In this document: one piece after another, positions 24,394 to 33,260 of the stretch | Layout of the letters: each line of letters begins with the position of its first letter | How positions within the stretch are numbered: the stretch's first letter is position 1 | NCBI GenBank assembly: GCA_016783135.1 | Contig: JADHXC010000017.1 | Span: 1 to 39,918, forward strand | DNA from: Dehalococcoidales bacterium | GTDB lineage: Bacteria > Chloroflexota > Dehalococcoidia > Dehalococcoidales > Fen-1064 | Reading direction: 5' to 3' | Length of the DNA stretch: 39,918 nucleotides | Translations under genes and position numbers: made by a program | Notes under the pieces: model-generated | What the model was told of the DNA's origin: nothing | Database searches by the model: none | What the model saw: only the letters and a program-made list of their open reading frames with translations

Positions 24394-24981
24394 TCAACCT
24401 CGCTCCTTTACTACGGTTTCCTCAAAAGCCCGTTTCATGGCGTTGATGTTTCTCTCCGCGAGCCGATCGAATCTATGCTGCAACGGTACTACCAGGGAGT
24501 CTGTCTTGACCACGGCAAAAGCACGGAGCAGTCCCCCCAGCATCGTGGTATTCACTATCGGGACTCCCAGTTCCTCCCGGGCTATCTTGATAGCATCGAC
24601 CGTAGCCAGCTTCCACTTAGTCCCGAACTCAGCCTCTACTTCTGCCATTGTCCTGGTCGTATTGAGTACCAGTATCCCACTATCCTTGAGCCCAGAGGTA
24701 ACGTTGATGATGCGTAGCAGTGTGGGGTCAAGCACTATCACGATATCGGGTTCGTCAACATCTGCTCTTACCCTGATTGGCTCACTGCTGTTTATCCGGT
24801 CGAAGGCTTGTACCGGTGCTCCTCTCCGCTCCGGACCAAACTTGGGGAAGGCCTGAGCATATTTTCCCTCGCTTATGGCTGCCCGCGCCAGGATTTCCGC
24901 CGAAGTAACCGCTCCCTGGCCGCCACGGCCGTGCCACCTAATTTCAACAAGCCCGTTTGTGTCTGTCAATTCGGCCTCCAT
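24394..24981 (-). CDS. porC: Pyruvate:ferredoxin oxidoreductase gamma subunit
   Basis: This 195-residue gamma subunit has the family start VEIRWHGRGGQGAVTSAEILA and the later FPKFGPERRGAPVQAF, both clear signatures of PorC/VorC. It lacks metal sites and helps build the core. It is the first gene of the seven-gene operon. I see no Shine-Dalgarno sequence before the ATG, so translation may be leaderless or follow from tRNA-Arg 42 bp upstream on the same strand. The gene order porC-porD-porA-porB is typical of four-subunit enzymes. Confidence 0.94.
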   Translation of the reverse strand: MEAELTDTNGLVEIRWHGRGGQGAVTSAEILARAAISEGKYAQAFPKFGPERRGAPVQAFDRINSSEPIRVRADVDEPDIVIVLDPTLLRIINVTSGLKDSGILVLNTTRTMAEVEAEFGTKWKLATVDAIKIAREELGVPIVNTTMLGGLLRAFAVVKTDSLVVPLQHRFDRLAERNINAMKRAFEETVVKERG

Positions 24982-25023
24982 ATCAACAATGGTATAGCCC
25001 CCAATTACTCAGCTACTGTAAAG

Positions 25024-25096
25024 TACCCCTGGAGCGATTCGAACGCTCGCACCCAGCTCCGGAGGCTGGCGCTCTATCCAACTGAGCTACAGGGGC
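25024..25096 (-). tRNA. tRNA-Arg (anticodon CCG)
   Basis: On the minus strand GCCCCTG pairs with CAGGGGT (the first pair is G-T). The anticodon stem CCAGC/GCTGG closes the loop CTCCGGA (anticodon CCG), and the T arm is GAGCGTTCGAATCGCTC. The discriminator is A and CCA does not appear to be encoded (ACT follows), unlike the other three tRNAs here. It lies 42 bp upstream of porC in the same direction. Confidence 0.93.
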
Positions 25097-25191
25097 ATAT
25101 GTGCTGAAATGCAGAAACACCTTCCATTTTCCCATGATAACCTATCTCATGCAGGTAGGGCAACATACACCATTCTTTTTCAATATTAGGA

Positions 25192-25365
25192 GTGTGCTGA
25201 AAAACCCTTTCGACCAACCCCCGTGCGGCCCAGATGGGCCGCCTTTCCCTTCCTAGCCAGGAAGGAGCCTTCTACGGAAGGGGGGAAAGATTACGCCTGG
25301 GGATACCCCCAGACCCCTGCCAGAAGGGGTAAAACCCCTCTGGACTCCCTTTTTTCAGCAACCTG
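25192..25365. repeat. Hairpin-rich interspersed element, compact copy
   Basis: This non-coding element of about 174 bp has imperfect terminal inverted repeats: GTGTGCTGAAAAACCC at the left, and CCTTTTTTCAGCAACC at the right, whose complement reads GGTTGCTGAAAAAAGG. Inside are the hairpins GCGGCCC/GGGCCGC, CTTCCT/AGGAAG and CCTTC/GAAGG. The layout, inverted ends plus no coding capacity, is that of a MITE. It abuts the stop codon of the downstream permease gene (25366) and shares most of its sequence with 18534-18812. Confidence 0.78.
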
Positions 25366-26718
25366 CTAGGCATATCTCACAATGAGGTACAGCCAGCACA
25401 GGGCAACCACGCCAATCATCGCCGGCAAGGCAAACTTGCAGAAACGCCCCCAGCTAATGGGGTAGCCTTCCCTGGCAGCAACCGCCGTGCCAACCACATT
25501 GGCCGAAGCGCCGATTGGCGTGGCGTTGCCGCCAATATCGGACCCCAGGGCCAGTGTCCATGCCAGTGTCGGTAAAGGCAGACCCGAACTGGCTAGATTC
25601 CGAAGTACTGGAATCATTGTGGCTGCAAAAGGAATGTTATCCACTATCGCCGAGGCAAAAGCGGATATCCAGAGAATCATGGGTATCACTACCATGAGAT
25701 TCCCACCGGAGACATCTGCGATAAATTGCGCCAGGACCTTCAGTACACCGGTCTCCTCCAGCCCGCCGACACATACGAACAGCCCGATGAAGAAGAGCAG
25801 AGTTTTCCAGTCCACCCTCTTAATGAGGTGCGTAGCATTTCGGAACCCTGCTATTAGAGTAAGAATGGCGGCGATTACGCCTATCAGAGCTACCGATATA
25901 CCGGTCTCTGCGTGGGTAACGATTAAGAGCACCACGAATGCAAAGATTCCGGTATTGATTTTAAATAACCGTGGGTTGACTATTGCATCCCCCGGTTCCG
26001 GGTAGGATTCCGCCTTAACTTCACCCTGAGAAGCCTTGAGCGCCTTTCGGAAGGCAAAGTAGAAAAATATCAGGGTTGCTATCATACCTATCCAGGCGAT
26101 AATGCCGGTATTGGTAACAAAGTCGAAGAAAGAGTAACCGAAGGCAGTACCAATAATGATGTTAGGCGGGTCGCCACTCATGGTAGCGCTGCCACCGACA
26201 TTGGAGGCAAAGATTTCGGCGATGATTATCGGTACCGGGTCGAACTTGAGCAGGTGGGCCAGTTCAATGGTAACCGTTGCCATGAACAGCAGTACGGTAA
26301 TGCTGTCAATAAACATTGCCAGGAAACCGGAGAGCAGCATGAAGGAAATCAGTATCGGAACGACCTTGTAGTTGACCAGCTTGGCAACCCGAAGGCAGAG
26401 CCAGCGAAAGAAACCCACCTCCCCCAGTCCTTCGACCATCACCATCATACCGCCGATGAAGACGATGGTCTGCCAGTTAATGCCGCTGGACTCGAAGTGG
26501 CCTCCGCCGGGGACCCAGAAAGCAGGCTGAAGAATCTGACCGAAGCTGAGAACGTTCAGGACAGATTCCGGGCTTCGCATGACGATGAGGAAGACTATTA
26601 CGATGGTGAGGCTGCCGCCAATAAGGGCTGGAATAAACCGGTGCCATTTGTCACTAATTATGGCAATGAACATCACCACAAAGATGACAATGGCAAGTAT
26701 CTGGCTGAGTAGTTCCAT
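25366..26718 (-). CDS. ArsB/NhaD-type ion transporter (SLC13/permease superfamily)
   Basis: This 450-residue membrane protein has about 11-12 hydrophobic segments. Family-typical parts are SFMLLSGFLAMFIDSITVLLFM, ASNVGGSATMSGDPPNIIIGTA and, in the second half, SAFASAIVDNIPFAATMIP and ALGSDIGGNATPIGASANVV. The paired GG(S/N)AT...P(P/I)N or GAS loops form the ion and substrate site in the ArsB/NhaD/citrate transporter superfamily. This type covers arsenite efflux, Na+/H+ antiport and dicarboxylate uptake; sequence alone does not decide among them. No ars genes are adjacent. Its ATG follows AGGAGG by 13 bases. The 3' end touches a MITE-like repeat. Confidence 0.85.
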   Translation of the reverse strand: MELLSQILAIVIFVVMFIAIISDKWHRFIPALIGGSLTIVIVFLIVMRSPESVLNVLSFGQILQPAFWVPGGGHFESSGINWQTIVFIGGMMVMVEGLGEVGFFRWLCLRVAKLVNYKVVPILISFMLLSGFLAMFIDSITVLLFMATVTIELAHLLKFDPVPIIIAEIFASNVGGSATMSGDPPNIIIGTAFGYSFFDFVTNTGIIAWIGMIATLIFFYFAFRKALKASQGEVKAESYPEPGDAIVNPRLFKINTGIFAFVVLLIVTHAETGISVALIGVIAAILTLIAGFRNATHLIKRVDWKTLLFFIGLFVCVGGLEETGVLKVLAQFIADVSGGNLMVVIPMILWISAFASAIVDNIPFAATMIPVLRNLASSGLPLPTLAWTLALGSDIGGNATPIGASANVVGTAVAAREGYPISWGRFCKFALPAMIGVVALCWLYLIVRYA

Positions 26719-26832
26719 ACGGTGAAAGCTTCCTCCTATCTCTTCAAGACAATGCTATCAAGGCATATCTCATCATAGCAATCATGATAGCAGAAAGTGT
26801 ATGACCAGATAAAACGCCGCACCCGTCACGGC

Positions 26833-27846
26833 TCATCCCCCAACCCCGGAGGTGAACAGCGCATAGGCTCCGTACAGGTAGAGACCCACCAGCAGCACGG
26901 CATACCAACTGATAACACGGAATGTCTTTCTCTTCTGGCGGAATCGAAGAGCGATGAGAACAACAATGCTCATCACTACTGCCACAACAGCGCTGGTGAT
27001 ATGAGCCTTTGACACTGAAGAGAGAATAGAACCTTCGGTATAGAAAATATCGATGAGGAAGATTTTAGCGATATTAATCATATTTGCACCTAATATGTCA
27101 GCGACCGCCATGTCGATAGCGCCCAGACGGACAGCGGCAATGGTAAGCGCTATCTCCGGCATTGAAGTGGAGATAGCTAGAAACAGAGTCCCGACAAAGC
27201 TAGCACCCAGACCGGTAGTGGCGGCAATCTCTTCGCCGATGAACGCTAACCAGATTCCACTGCCAACAACCGCCAGCCCGGCCAGCATGAACTTCAACCA
27301 CACTTCTCTCATGGTGACATCGCTGTATTGTGCTTTGGTGACCGGTGGTGATGTCACCTGGCTTTTCTGCGCAGAGCGAAGTGTCCACCTCACGCCTATC
27401 AGATATAACACGATGGCGAGGATGCTCGGGATACCTATCCACCCGAGAACCAGTCCGGAAATCCTTTCGCCGAAAAAGATACTCACTGCGGCAAGAGCAA
27501 TAAGTAAGATGCCCATCCCCACTGACATCAGATGGTTCGGGCTTGCCTTGCTCAGAATGGGGGCCTGGCGATAGATTACGTCCAGCAAAGCCACGATAAG
27601 GAGATTGAAGATACAGCTTCCCATGATAGTACCTATGGCGAGATCAGGAATCTTGACCAGAGCAACTGCACTTATTCCAGTGGCGAGCTCAGGCACGGAG
27701 GTAATGAAAGCCAGCAGCAAGAGGCCGATCCATATATGTCCAAAACGCGTCTTCTCAGCAAGCGCATCTCCGTATCGGGCCAGTTTTGTCCCACCAAACA
27801 GGATGATAACAAGGCTCAGCAGAAACTTCAGCCAGACCACTTCCAA
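26833..27846 (-). CDS. Sodium/calcium exchanger family antiporter (YrbG-like)
   Basis: This 337-residue membrane protein has ten predicted segments in two homologous halves. Each half has the alpha-repeat of the CaCA family: TSVPELATGISAVAL with GSCIFNLLIV in the first, and STSMPEIALTIAAVRLG with GANMINIAKIFL in the second, in antiparallel arrangement. The acidic residues in PE bind Na+ and Ca2+. The start is TTG 27846, with GGGAG close upstream; a GTG two codons in is an alternative. It exports Ca2+ or a similar cation in exchange for Na+ or H+. It sits 114 bp upstream of the permease gene on the same strand and could share its transcript. Confidence 0.9.
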   Translation of the reverse strand: MEVVWLKFLLSLVIILFGGTKLARYGDALAEKTRFGHIWIGLLLLAFITSVPELATGISAVALVKIPDLAIGTIMGSCIFNLLIVALLDVIYRQAPILSKASPNHLMSVGMGILLIALAAVSIFFGERISGLVLGWIGIPSILAIVLYLIGVRWTLRSAQKSQVTSPPVTKAQYSDVTMREVWLKFMLAGLAVVGSGIWLAFIGEEIAATTGLGASFVGTLFLAISTSMPEIALTIAAVRLGAIDMAVADILGANMINIAKIFLIDIFYTEGSILSSVSKAHITSAVVAVVMSIVVLIALRFRQKRKTFRVISWYAVLLVGLYLYGAYALFTSGVGG

Positions 27847-27899
27847 ACACTCCCTGAGAAAATACCGGCAGGCAAGGCAAACGATGACATACGCTCTCC

Positions 27900-27905
27900 A
27901 TTATA
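27900..27905 (-). promoter_or_regulatory. -10 box, probably for the antiporter gene
   Basis: A perfect TATAAT on the minus strand (27905-27900, within GGGTATAATGG) lies 54 bp before the antiporter start. No good -35 box is seen at the right distance. Confidence 0.4.
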
Positions 27906-27984
27906 CCCGTTTTGTCGCCTCGATACACTTCTTGATACTCGTCCGGTACATCAGTGACACAAGTGACAACTCGTTATCGCTACA

Positions 27985-28012
27985 GGGAGTTTTGTTACCC
28001 TTCTGGCTGAAC
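27985..28012 (+). repeat. TGTTACCC interspersed repeat, copy C (short)
   Basis: GAGTTTTGTTACCCTTCTGG and then CTGAAC matches the core of copies A and B. About 50 bp before it is CCGGTACATCAGTGA, and a similar TCGGTACATTGGTGA precedes copy B by about 90 bp. Copies B and C therefore share more than the core. Confidence 0.5.
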
Positions 28013-28044
28013 CGGAGCAGTAATTTTTTCCTACCAAAATCTTG

Positions 28045-28073
28045 TTGCGCCCTGCTCTGCCTTTTGGTATACT
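28045..28073 (+). promoter_or_regulatory. Promoter placed for a leaderless transcript
   Basis: TTGCGC (28045-28050), 17 bp, then TATACT (28068-28073) predict a start at about 28080, which is the A of the ABC permease ATG. No Shine-Dalgarno sequence is present. Both facts point to a leaderless mRNA. Confidence 0.6.
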
Positions 28074-28079
28074 CTGAGC

Positions 28080-31000
28080 ATGTCGCTTTTCCTCTCCGCA
28101 TTCCAGCTTGTTCTCAGAAGGAGTCTGGCTAACTGGAAGCTCCTTTCCTGTGTAATCATCGGAGTAGTCGTAGCAGTCGCCCTTGTCTCCAGCACACCCC
28201 TCTATTCCAATACCCTCAGCGACCTCGGGCTGTCACGCTCGCTGCGTGAGAAGCCCATAGAACTTGTCAATGTCCAGGTCTACGCTCCGAGCTATCCCAT
28301 CAATATTGATGACTACCAGAGGAACTGGGGGGTCATCCGCAGTCAGGTCGCCAGGAATATCGGCTCAGTGGTGCGCCAGGAAGAGCAGTACATCAAGACC
28401 CAGACCTTCTACGCCGGCTGGGCGGACCGCCCCATACCCACCGGTACCGACAGGCCGAAGGGTCATTTCCAGGTATTCACCAACATGGACAAGCACATCA
28501 ACCTGATTGACGGGCGCTATCCTGAACCGTTCCCTGCTGAACTTGAACCGGAGGAATTACTTGAGCCCGGTCTTGAGATCGAGGCCATGATAGGAAGCGA
28601 TGCGGCCAAGCTCTTTAATGTATGGGTTGGTGACCGACTTGTCCTGCTCTATGGTTGGGGAAAATACCCGACCCGACTCACCGTCCGGCTCACAGGCATT
28701 ATCGACCCCATTGACCCTGAAGAGGAGTTCTGGTTCCTTAACAGTGACCTCTTTTCGCTGCAAGAGGATAGTCCCGAGACAGAAGGACCCACAGCTCCTC
28801 TCTTCATTCCGGAACAGACACTGTTCGAAGGTATAGGGCGCCTGGTACCCAACCTTAAAGCAACCTACTACTGGTACTACTACATTGACACCACTAAAAT
28901 CACCTCAGCCAACGCAGCCGCCATCAAGAGGGGCGTCCAGCGTATGGAGAGCCAGATAATCGCCGAACTGCCCCGTAGCTCGGCGTTTTCCCAACTGAAC
29001 AGCATCATTGCTGTCTACGAGCAGAAGCTGCTCTTCACCCAGATACCCCTGTTCCTGCTCATCTTCCAGATTGTCGGCATTATCCTTTACTACGTGGTTA
29101 CCGTGGCCAATATGGTCATTGACCAGCAGGCCGGTGAAATCGCTCTCCTCAGAAGTCGGGGTGCCAGCACGGGGCAAATCATGGGCATCTATTTTATGGA
29201 AGGCCTGATGATAAGCGCCCTGGGAGGGGTAGTGGGGCCGTTTCTTGGTGCCCTTGTCTTTACACTCCTTGGCAAGACGGCACCGTTTCTACCCCTGACC
29301 GGAGGGGGTTTACTGGAAATCCGGTTCTCCTCTATGGTCTTTATACTCGCTGCGGTTTCGGCTGTCCTCTGCCTGATTGCCATGCTGTTCCCGGCTATGA
29401 GGGCAGCACGCAGGGGAGTTGTTTCCCAGAGGCAGAATATCGCCCGCCCGCCACGAGCACCTTTCTGGCAGCGTTATTACCTGGATATCATGCTGCTGGT
29501 GGTTGGTGGTGTTCTATTCTGGGAGCTAAGTGAGCGCGGGACACTAACATCCCAGAACTTCTTCGGTGAGATAGGTATAGACCCCCTTCTACTGATCACA
29601 CCGATACTGTTCATGGTTGCGGCGGCAATAATTTTCCTTCGTCTGTTCCCCCTCATTATCGCTCTGGCAGCACGGCTCAGCCGCTATACTTCCAATACCG
29701 CGGTGGTACTGAGCCTGCGCTACATGGCACGTAACCCGATGCACTACGGCCGGCTCATCCTGTTGCTGATGATGGCAGCCAGTGTAGGCATGTTTTCGGC
29801 AAGCTTCCTGGGCACCCTGGAACGAAGCTACGACGAACGTGCCATGTACGCCACCGGGAGCGACATCCGGCTCAGCGGAATCTACGATTACCAGAGTGGT
29901 AAGGAATCCATTGTAGAAAAATATACCGAGGTCTCCGGTGTGGAAGAGGTTAGCGTTGGTTTCCGGGGTAACGGCGTTATGGGCAGCCTGTTCACCCAGA
30001 TTGACCTCAATTTCCTGGCAGTCGACCCTGTTACGTTAGCAGAAGTCGGCTGGTTCAGGGAAGACTTTGCCAGTAGCTCCCTTACCGAACTCATGGATAT
30101 CCTTGCTAAAGACCAGCCCATTGAGAACGGCCTTCCCCTGCCGGATGGTACCGAGAGTATCGGTGTGTGGGTATATCCTCTCCAGACACACCCCGGTCTG
30201 GTGCTGACCGCCAGAATAAAAGATGGAAAAGGGCATTATATCGACTACGAGCTTGGTATACCGGGTACCGAAGACTGGCACTACCTGGAGGCAGACCTCT
30301 TTCGTCCCATCTATGACACGGTACCACCTCCACCTCTGACGCTCCAGTGTATCTTTGCCAGAATTAAAAAGGTAGATTTTCAATTCCGTGATTCGCCGCA
30401 GACAGTCTACCTGGATAACCTTCAGGTCGGGGGTTCGTTCTCCGCGGAGCCGGTGGTAGTCGAGGACTTTGAGGACGTGTCCGGCTGGGTCACCCTTGCC
30501 GACGAGGCGGCAGGAGGTAGTGCTGCCGGAATGCCGGCAACCAGCGACACCATTGCCACCAGCACAGAGGTGGTCCATGATGGTGTAACCTCAGGCAAGC
30601 TCAACTGGGCGCAGACAAGGAGCTTTGGCTACCGTGGGCTTTATCCCAACCTTGATATCAGGCCTCTATCTATTATTGCCAGCCAGTCGCTGCTTGACCG
30701 TACCGGCATTTCAGTTGGAGACCTGGTGACATTCCGTCTACCCGGCCAGTTTATACCGGTTATCGTAGAAGAAGCTATCGACTATTTTCCTACCGTTGAC
30801 CCTGATGTCAAGGGCTTTGCCCTGGCCAATATCGACCGTGTAACCTCGATAAGAAACCTGACACTGAGCGGTAATACCCGCTTCTATCCTAACGAGGTGT
30901 GGTTGACAGCGACAAAAGACCCGGAACAGCGAGAGACCGTAATCGAAACGTTGACATCTCCGAGATACCACGCCAGGGATTTCTACGACCAGGAAGCAAT

Positions 31001-31460
31001 GATAGCCAAGTCAAAGTCGGACCCGCTCGTAGCGGCCGGCTGGGGTGGAATCCTGCTGATTGCTTTCCTCGGAGTCATCCTGGTCAGCGGGCTCGGTTTC
31101 GTGGTTTACGCCTATCTTTCCGCTCGGGGACGGCAGCTCGAATTTGCCATCCTGCGGACCCTGGGCTTCTCCCTGCGCCAGATTATCGGGTTAATATGCC
31201 TGGAGCAGGTCTTTGTTATCGGCAGCGGCATGGGAATAGGGACACTTCTCGGGATGCAGCTCAGCTCAGTGATGATGCCCTTCCTGCAACTCACCGAAAT
31301 GGGCCACAAAGTCCTGCCTCCGTTTGTACCAGTTACTGACTGGTTCACCATTGGTATTGCCTATATCATTCTGGCGGTGGCATTCATACTCACTATTTCC
31401 CTGGTTATCCTGTTCTTCTCCAAGGTAGCCATCCACCGTGCATTGAGGATAGGAGAGTAG
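28080..31460 (+). CDS. ABC transporter permease, MacB/FtsX type
   Basis: This 1126-residue permease has an N-terminal membrane helix (about 20-38), then a large extracytoplasmic domain. Three helices follow (around LFLLIFQIVGIILYYVVT, LMISALGGVVGPFLGALVF and FILAAVSAVLCLIAMLF), forming the first FtsX domain, then further helices (LDIMLLVVGGVLFW, LLLITPILFMVAAAIIF, LILLLMMAASVGMF). A second extracytoplasmic domain contains a jelly-roll-like part (VDFQFRDSPQTVYLDNLQV). The C-terminal FtsX domain has three helices near 980-1115. Such proteins export lipids, peptides or antibiotics, or act as mechanotransmitters. Two ATPase genes follow at once. The substrate is unknown. Confidence 0.88.
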   Translation: MSLFLSAFQLVLRRSLANWKLLSCVIIGVVVAVALVSSTPLYSNTLSDLGLSRSLREKPIELVNVQVYAPSYPINIDDYQRNWGVIRSQVARNIGSVVRQEEQYIKTQTFYAGWADRPIPTGTDRPKGHFQVFTNMDKHINLIDGRYPEPFPAELEPEELLEPGLEIEAMIGSDAAKLFNVWVGDRLVLLYGWGKYPTRLTVRLTGIIDPIDPEEEFWFLNSDLFSLQEDSPETEGPTAPLFIPEQTLFEGIGRLVPNLKATYYWYYYIDTTKITSANAAAIKRGVQRMESQIIAELPRSSAFSQLNSIIAVYEQKLLFTQIPLFLLIFQIVGIILYYVVTVANMVIDQQAGEIALLRSRGASTGQIMGIYFMEGLMISALGGVVGPFLGALVFTLLGKTAPFLPLTGGGLLEIRFSSMVFILAAVSAVLCLIAMLFPAMRAARRGVVSQRQNIARPPRAPFWQRYYLDIMLLVVGGVLFWELSERGTLTSQNFFGEIGIDPLLLITPILFMVAAAIIFLRLFPLIIALAARLSRYTSNTAVVLSLRYMARNPMHYGRLILLLMMAASVGMFSASFLGTLERSYDERAMYATGSDIRLSGIYDYQSGKESIVEKYTEVSGVEEVSVGFRGNGVMGSLFTQIDLNFLAVDPVTLAEVGWFREDFASSSLTELMDILAKDQPIENGLPLPDGTESIGVWVYPLQTHPGLVLTARIKDGKGHYIDYELGIPGTEDWHYLEADLFRPIYDTVPPPPLTLQCIFARIKKVDFQFRDSPQTVYLDNLQVGGSFSAEPVVVEDFEDVSGWVTLADEAAGGSAAGMPATSDTIATSTEVVHDGVTSGKLNWAQTRSFGYRGLYPNLDIRPLSIIASQSLLDRTGISVGDLVTFRLPGQFIPVIVEEAIDYFPTVDPDVKGFALANIDRVTSIRNLTLSGNTRFYPNEVWLTATKDPEQRETVIETLTSPRYHARDFYDQEAMIAKSKSDPLVAAGWGGILLIAFLGVILVSGLGFVVYAYLSARGRQLEFAILRTLGFSLRQIIGLICLEQVFVIGSGMGIGTLLGMQLSSVMMPFLQLTEMGHKVLPPFVPVTDWFTIGIAYIILAVAFILTISLVILFFSKVAIHRALRIGE

Positions 31461-31494
31461 CGAAGTTATTACCGGTAAGCTCGGGATGTGACAG

Positions 31495-32403
31495 ATGAAA
31501 GGTACTCAGAACAAATACTACATAGTCTGCGAAGACCTCTTTAAGATATACAAGATAGCCGAGCTTGAGGTCGTTGCTCTCAGGGGTCTTGACCTTAAAG
31601 TAGAGACCGGTGAACTGATGGCCATTGTCGGGGCCAGCGGCAGCGGTAAGTCCACCCTGCTCAATATCCTCGGTGGCTTGGATGTACCTTCCGCCGGTCA
31701 GGTAGTCGTCGGCAATAGAGACCTTCTCAAGACCTCCAGCCGGGACCTGGTGGATTACCGGCGACAGGATGTGGGCTTTGTCTGGCAGCAGACCAGCCGG
31801 AATGTCATCTCCTACCTCACCGCGTATCAGAACGTGGAACTGCCCCTGATACTGCTGGGGTGGTCCATACGGAAGAGGCGCCGCCGGGTGGAGGAAATGA
31901 TGGAGGCGGTAGGACTGACCAGCCGCAGTAACCACTTTCCGGACCGACTCTCCGGCGGTGAGCAACAACGGGTAGCCATCGCTGTAGCAATGGCGCACAA
32001 TCCTCCGCTCCTGCTGGCCGATGAACCCACCGGAGAACTGGACAGCCAGACCTCGGAAACGGTACTCGACGTGTTCCGCTCCGTGAATGATGTCTATGGT
32101 GTAACCGTTGTTATCGTCACCCATGATATCCGTATCATGAGCAAGGTGAACCGCGTAGTTACCATCCGTGATGGGCGGACCAGCCAGGAAACTGTCCGCA
32201 AGGTGCAGACCGAGTTTGTCAAACCAGAAGCGCGTATCGAGAAGACCCACGATGAATTCATTGTGGTCGATGGTGCCGGTCGTCTCCAGATTCCCCGCGA
32301 CCTCGTTGAGAAGTTGAAATTGGGTAGGAGAGCCGTGGTGCTCATGGAAGACGACCATCTCGTAGTATGGCCGGTGGAGAGCCAGGAAGGAGAGGAAAAG
32401 TGA
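31495..32403 (+). CDS. ABC transporter ATPase with C-terminal AbrB-like domain
   Basis: This 302-residue LolD/MacB-type ATPase has Walker [11 protein letters not shown]-loop WQQTSRN, signature [12 protein letters not shown], Walker [13 protein letters not shown] and H-loop VTHD. The usual ATPase ends near residue 230. The last 60 residues are extra, and [21 protein letters not shown] with [17 protein letters not shown] looks like a swapped-hairpin AbrB/SpoVT domain (compare the common DxxGRVxIPxEL). Such a domain might bind DNA or only dimerise the protein. The ribosome binding site is weak. The gene follows the permease by 34 bp, and its stop overlaps the start of the next ATPase. Confidence 0.87.
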   Translation: MKGTQNKYYIVCEDLFKIYKIAELEVVALRGLDLKVETGELMAIVGASGSGKSTLLNILGGLDVPSAGQVVVGNRDLLKTSSRDLVDYRRQDVGFVWQQTSRNVISYLTAYQNVELPLILLGWSIRKRRRRVEEMMEAVGLTSRSNHFPDRLSGGEQQRVAIAVAMAHNPPLLLADEPTGELDSQTSETVLDVFRSVNDVYGVTVVIVTHDIRIMSKVNRVVTIRDGRTSQETVRKVQTEFVKPEARIEKTHDEFIVVDGAGRLQIPRDLVEKLKLGRRAVVLMEDDHLVVWPVESQEGEEK

Positions 32404-33083
32404 CGACGGCACCACTGATTTCAGCACAGGACCTGGAGCGCACTTTCATCCTCGGCTCGGAGCGGATAAAGGCACTTCACGGGGTCAATATGACGGCATA
32501 CTCCGGCGAGATGCTGGTGATAACGGGGCCTTCAGGCTCTGGTAAGACTACCCTGCTCAATCTCCTCGCCGGACTTGACATGCCCACTTCCGGCTCCGTC
32601 CACCTCGATAACCAGGACCTGGCCACACTCTCGGAATGGGAACTGGCCCAGCTCCGGCGACGGAAGATTGGATTTGTCTTCCAGTCCTTTGGGCTTCTCC
32701 CCCTACTCTCTGCCTACGAGAACATTGAGCTGCCCCTGCGGATTGCCGAGTGGAGCCGTAGAGAACGGAACCGGCGCACCGAAGAAGTCCTCGACCTCGT
32801 CGGGCTTGGAGACCGGGCGGGCCACCGGCCCTATGAAATGTCCGGCGGAGAACAACAGCGCGTCGCCGTGGCGCGGGCGATGGTCCATCGCCCCACCCTC
32901 ATCCTTGCTGACGAGCCTACCGGAGAACTGGACTCTGCTACCGGGACAGCAATCTTCACCCTGCTCAAGAACATCGCGGAGCAGGAGAACGTGGCAATTG
33001 TCGTTGCCAGTCATGATGTGAACGTGGCCAGTAAGTTTGCCACCCTGACCAGGGACCTCAGGGACGGCACGTTTGTGAATTAA
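32400..33083 (+). CDS. ABC transporter ATPase, LolD/MacB type
   Basis: This 227-residue ATPase has Walker [10 protein letters not shown], signature [12 protein letters not shown], Walker [13 protein letters not shown] and H-loop ASHD. I set the start at GTG 32400, which overlaps the previous stop (GTGA) and follows AGGAGAGG. The longer frame from 32367 lies inside the previous gene and lacks a ribosome binding site. Unlike its neighbour it has no C-terminal extension. With two different ATPases and one fused two-domain permease, a heterodimeric ATPase is likely, though two separate complexes are possible. Confidence 0.92.
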   Translation: MTTAPLISAQDLERTFILGSERIKALHGVNMTAYSGEMLVITGPSGSGKTTLLNLLAGLDMPTSGSVHLDNQDLATLSEWELAQLRRRKIGFVFQSFGLLPLLSAYENIELPLRIAEWSRRERNRRTEEVLDLVGLGDRAGHRPYEMSGGEQQRVAVARAMVHRPTLILADEPTGELDSATGTAIFTLLKNIAEQENVAIVVASHDVNVASKFATLTRDLRDGTFVN

Positions 33084-33260
33084 GTCTGACAACCACAGGT
33101 AACACCCTCGTCTAAGTCCGTATCTACGGAGGCGAGTTTTGTCGCTGTATTCTCTGACACAACTCCCCGGCACCCCGAGTATACGCAGTCAACACGTCTA
33201 TAAGGTACCATTTCAATAGTATCTCCGACTTTCAATACGAACCTAAGTGGAGGACAGGTT

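Noticed and set aside
32367-32399. Earlier start for the second ABC ATPase
   Set aside because: It would lie inside the preceding gene without a ribosome binding site; GTG 32400 has AGGAGAGG and a GTGA overlap.
31405-32427. 340-aa minus-strand ORF
   Set aside because: It is antisense to the first ABC ATPase, which has every expected motif in the plus frame.
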